From contig CAMNDO010000021.1 in the NCBI GenBank assembly GCA_946535455.1, forward strand, positions 1-8,131: a DNA stretch of 8,131 nucleotides. The letters are read 5' to 3'. The notes beneath the pieces are model-generated. The model was not told the origin of the DNA. It did no database searches and worked only from the letters and a program-made list of their open reading frames with translations. The position numbers were made by a program, and so were the translations under genes. Origin of the DNA: an uncultured Caryophanales bacterium (GTDB lineage Bacteria; Bacillota_I; Bacilli_A; RF39; UBA660). Numbering within the stretch: the stretch's first letter is position 1; each line of letters starts with the position of its first letter. Below are positions 5,794 through 8,131 of the stretch, piece by piece.

Positions 5794-7755
5794 ATGAGAA
5801 TACTAAAGAAAATGATAAAACTGTTTTGCTTTCTCATTCTTTTTTCTGTCATTGGAACTTTTCTTTATGTGAAGTTTTCTCCTAAAATTTTAATTAATAG
5901 TGCCAATAATATTATTTTGTATGATCAAAAGGAGGAAATCTTTTTTAAGGGAAGCGAAAGAAGTGAATGGATTGAATTAGATAAAATCAGTCAAAATGTA
6001 ATCGATTCTACCATTTATACAGAGGATAAACATTTTTATAAGCATTTTGGTTTTGACTTTTTAAGAATTGGGAAAGCTCTTCTTACAAATTTAAAAAACA
6101 AAAGTATGAATCAAGGGGCATCTACGATTACCCAACAATATGCGAAAAACTTATTTTTAGATTTTGATAAAACTTGGAAAAGAAAATGGGATGAGATGTG
6201 GTATACCTTACGAATAGAAGCCAATTATAGCAAAGATGAAATCTTAGAAGGATATTTAAATACGATTAACTATGGTCATGGAAAATATGGAATTGAGAGT
6301 GCTAGTCAGTTTTATTTTGGAAAATCAGCATCTGAATTAGATCTAGCAGAAGCTTCTTTATTAATTGGAATTCCAAAAGCACCTAGTTATTATTCTCCTA
6401 TTACACACCTTGACCATGCGAAAGAAAGACAACAGTATGTATTAAAAACATTAGTGAAAAATGAAATCATTACGCAAGAAGAAATGGACGATGCTTATGA
6501 GAAGGAATTAGAAATCATTGGCGAAAATACAGATAAAACACTCTCTAGTATCCATTATTATCAAGATGCTGTGATGAATGAATTGGAAAAAATTCCTTCT
6601 ATTCCTCATAATTATAGTGCATTAAATGGATTAAAGATTTATACAACTTTTGATTTTGAAGCACAAAATACGTTAGAAGAAAATATTCGAAATGCCTTTC
6701 CAGAAGACTCTTTATTAGAAGTAGCAAGTGTTGTGATGAATCCAAAAACAGGAGGTGTTATGGCATTAGTCGGAGGAAGAGATTACAATGAATCAAGTTA
6801 TAACCGAGCAATATTTTCGAAAAGACAAGTAGGCTCTACGATGAAACCTTTTCTTTATTATGCTGCATTAGAAAATGGATTTACTTCAAGTTCTTCTTTT
6901 ATTAGCGAAGAAACTTCCTTTTCTATGGAAAATGGAGAGATATATTCTCCTATTAACTATAATAAAAAGTATGGCAATAAACCCATTTCCATGGCTACTG
7001 CCATTGCCTATAGTGAAAACATTTATGCGATTAAAACCCATACTTTTTTGGGATATGATGCTTTGATTAATGTTGCCAAAAGAGTGGGAATTCCAGAAGA
7101 ATTAGAAAGTGTAGCTTCTCTTCCTTTGGGAACCAATGAGATTAATATTTTAAATATGGCTTCTGGATACTCTTCCTTTGCCAATCTAGGATATAAAGTA
7201 GACCCTCATTTTATTACTAAAATTGTAAGTGGAAACGGAGATGTTTTATATGAGAAAACCTATTTAGAAGAAATGGTTTTAAACCCTAGTTTGGTTTATA
7301 TTTTAAATAATATGTTAACCGCTACATATGACCCAATGTATATTGATTATAATTATCCTACCGCGATTAGCTTATCTTCGAAATTGAAACATAAATATGC
7401 ACTAAAAAGTGGAACGACAAGTAGTGATAATTGGAATATTGGATTTAATCAAAACATTTTATGTGCCGTATGGGTCGGACATGATCAAAACAAACCCCTT
7501 ACGACTAGTGATTATAAGTATTCTCAAAACATTTGGTATCAAACGGTAGAATCTTTGGAAAAAGATATCAAAGAAGAAGATGGTTGGTATGAAAAACCGA
7601 AGAATGTTGTAGGTGTTCTAGTAGAACCTATCTCTGGTAAACCCAATAGTAGAGAGCCTACTAAAAATAAAAAACTGATGTACTTCTTAAAAGGAACAGA
7701 ACCAAAAGAAACAGACCCTACTTTTGATGAAATAGAAAAAAAAGACTTTTCATAA
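5794..7755 (+). CDS. Class A penicillin-binding protein, PbpG-like (transglycosylase/transpeptidase)
   Basis: Bifunctional peptidoglycan synthase anchored in the cytoplasmic membrane: it polymerises lipid II and cross-links stem peptides. From ATG 5794 it has 653 residues. A short basic N-terminus and one membrane helix (about 8-28) come first. The GT51 domain has catalytic Glu77 in EDKHFYKHFG (77-86), QGASTITQQ (107-115) and the KWDEMWYTLRIE helix (131-142). The transpeptidase domain has the nucleophile Ser348 in STMK (348-351), SEN (407-409), and the third motif as KSGTT (538-542) where KTG is usual. All catalytic residues are present. It is divergent from ywiB, and the B. subtilis homologue pbpG, a sporulation PBP, lies in the same general chromosomal region as argS, so a sporulation role is possible but not shown. 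I find no convincing promoter in the 103 bp upstream. Its last codons form the stem of a terminator. Confidence 0.93.
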   Translation: MRILKKMIKLFCFLILFSVIGTFLYVKFSPKILINSANNIILYDQKEEIFFKGSERSEWIELDKISQNVIDSTIYTEDKHFYKHFGFDFLRIGKALLTNLKNKSMNQGASTITQQYAKNLFLDFDKTWKRKWDEMWYTLRIEANYSKDEILEGYLNTINYGHGKYGIESASQFYFGKSASELDLAEASLLIGIPKAPSYYSPITHLDHAKERQQYVLKTLVKNEIITQEEMDDAYEKELEIIGENTDKTLSSIHYYQDAVMNELEKIPSIPHNYSALNGLKIYTTFDFEAQNTLEENIRNAFPEDSLLEVASVVMNPKTGGVMALVGGRDYNESSYNRAIFSKRQVGSTMKPFLYYAALENGFTSSSSFISEETSFSMENGEIYSPINYNKKYGNKPISMATAIAYSENIYAIKTHTFLGYDALINVAKRVGIPEELESVASLPLGTNEINILNMASGYSSFANLGYKVDPHFITKIVSGNGDVLYEKTYLEEMVLNPSLVYILNNMLTATYDPMYIDYNYPTAISLSSKLKHKYALKSGTTSSDNWNIGFNQNILCAVWVGHDQNKPLTTSDYKYSQNIWYQTVESLEKDIKEEDGWYEKPKNVVGVLVEPISGKPNSREPTKNKKLMYFLKGTEPKETDPTFDEIEKKDFS

Positions 7756-7764
7756 AGTCTTTTT
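7741..7764. terminator. Bidirectional intrinsic terminator between convergent genes
   Basis: AAAGACTTT (7741-7749), loop TCAT, AAAGTCTTT (7754-7762), with flanking A-run and T-run that make it work on both strands: a T-tail to 7764 on plus and a longer T-run on minus. The stop codon of the penicillin-binding protein (7753-7755) is inside the hairpin. The stop of the 58-codon minus-strand gene (7763-7765) is in the tail. The stem is AT-rich but perfect over 9 bp and extendable with A-U pairs. Confidence 0.8.
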
Positions 7765-7939
7765 ATGGTGCGAAAGTTTTTGCAGATTTTTTTCCTTCTT
7801 CCACTTCTTCATTTTGTGTATCCTTATCTACTACCTCTGTTTCTTCAATAGAACGAAATAATTCTTCTATATTATCTTCCTCAAAATTTAATTGAGATAA
7901 TATTTCAATTTTCTTTTCTAATAATTCTTTTTTATTCAT
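7763..7939 (-). CDS. Small acidic protein of unknown function (58 aa)
   Basis: I do not recognise this protein. The reading frame runs from ATG 7939 to TAA 7763. A perfect AGGAGG lies five bases before the ATG, one of the best ribosome sites in the window, which is the chief reason to believe it. The sequence begins MNKKELLEKKIEILSQL. Residues 2-34 look helical, with Leu/Ile spaced as in a short amphipathic or coiled helix (LLEKKIEILSQLNF, then NIEELF). Residues 35-49 are acidic and probably disordered, and the end is basic (GKKSAKTFAP). No signal peptide, membrane helix, Cys or metal motif is seen. It overlaps the upstream gene by 8 bp, so the two are translationally coupled and probably work together. 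It ends at the shared bidirectional terminator, so it is last in its operon. Confidence 0.7.
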   Translation of the reverse strand: MNKKELLEKKIEILSQLNFEEDNIEELFRSIEETEVVDKDTQNEEVEEGKKSAKTFAP

Positions 7940-8131
7940 TAGAACCTCCTAATATTTTAAGTATCAATTCTGTATCAATCATACTTTCTGTATTTGCAAC
8001 AGGGCCTGTGTGCTCTGCCAAATTTGTGGAAAGATAATTATTTTGAACTTCTTGAATAAATTCTTTGTATTCTGCTATTGCTTGTGTGTCGTTTGATGAT
8101 ACTATTTTTCTAGCATAATCAATTGCTTCTT
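7932..8131 (-). CDS. 3' end of an unidentified gene, running in from the right edge
   Basis: An open frame of 65 codons enters from beyond 8131 (first full codon ends at 8129) and stops at TAA 7932-7934. The visible part starts EAIDYARKIVSSNDTQAIAEY and ends ILKILGGSNE. The first 30 residues look helical and mixed-charge; a polar stretch follows (NLAEHTGPVANTES), then a last short helix. No family motif, membrane segment or catalytic signature is seen in this fragment, and I do not recognise it. The codons for its final Leu-Gly-Gly contain the AGGAGG of the following 58-codon gene, which it overlaps by 8 bp. The other two frames of this strand are broken early by stops, which supports this frame. 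The N-terminal part, and so the function, lies outside the window. Confidence 0.65.
   Translation of the reverse strand, partial: EAIDYARKIVSSNDTQAIAEYKEFIQEVQNNYLSTNLAEHTGPVANTESMIDTELILKILGGSNE

Noticed and set aside
6875..7066. 63-codon frame within the PBP gene in another reading frame
   Set aside because: It lies wholly within the transpeptidase domain, across the SEN motif, and has no ribosome site; the PBP frame is fully conserved here.
7765..7851. Plus-strand ORF of 28 codons starting ATG GTG CGA
   Set aside because: It begins in the terminator T-tail, has no ribosome site, and lies antisense to the better-supported 58-codon gene; its Leu/Phe-rich content is what an antisense of Glu/Lys codons gives.

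Overview
This AT-rich window is a stretch of chromosome from a low-G+C Firmicute, most likely class Bacilli. Three things support this. It carries rpoE, the RNA polymerase delta subunit, which is characteristic of Bacilli and not of Clostridia. Its gene order resembles the Bacillus subtilis argS-rpoE and prfA-prmC-spoIIR-ywlD neighbourhoods. It also contains spoIIR, a gene known only from endospore-formers. Two genes (mntP and ywiB) end in TGA and Trp is encoded by TGG, so the standard code applies and this is not a code-4 Mollicute. The exact lineage cannot be fixed from the sequence; an uncultured gut-type Bacilli lineage would fit.

Layout: almost everything lies on the minus strand. Read in the direction of transcription (right to left), a divergent promoter region (5691-5793) starts ywiB-argS, joined by an ATGA overlap. 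After 103 bp comes rpoE, with its own promoter and a strong Shine-Dalgarno sequence. A hairpin terminator wraps around the rpoE stop codon. An extended -10 promoter then starts prfA-prmC (release factor 1 and its methyltransferase, 2 bp apart), followed by spoIIR and mntP. Between prmC and spoIIR is a 13-bp hairpin whose T-tract ends at the spoIIR ATG and which covers most of the spoIIR Shine-Dalgarno sequence.

The only plus-strand gene is a 653-residue class A penicillin-binding protein (PbpG-like), read divergently from ywiB. It ends in a bidirectional terminator that also serves two small overlapping minus-strand genes at the right edge. One is a complete 58-codon ORF. The other is the 3' end of an ORF that enters from beyond the window. 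I do not recognise either, and they are the only truly unassigned coding content here.

Functionally, the core is information processing: Arg-tRNA charging, transcription fidelity and recycling, translation termination and its GGQ methylation. Around it sit a sporulation signalling gene, a Mn(II) exporter and a cell-wall synthase. No mobile elements, CRISPR arrays, tRNAs or rRNAs are visible. I see no convincing new multi-gene system. The best leads are the spoIIR leader hairpin and the small gene pair at the right end.
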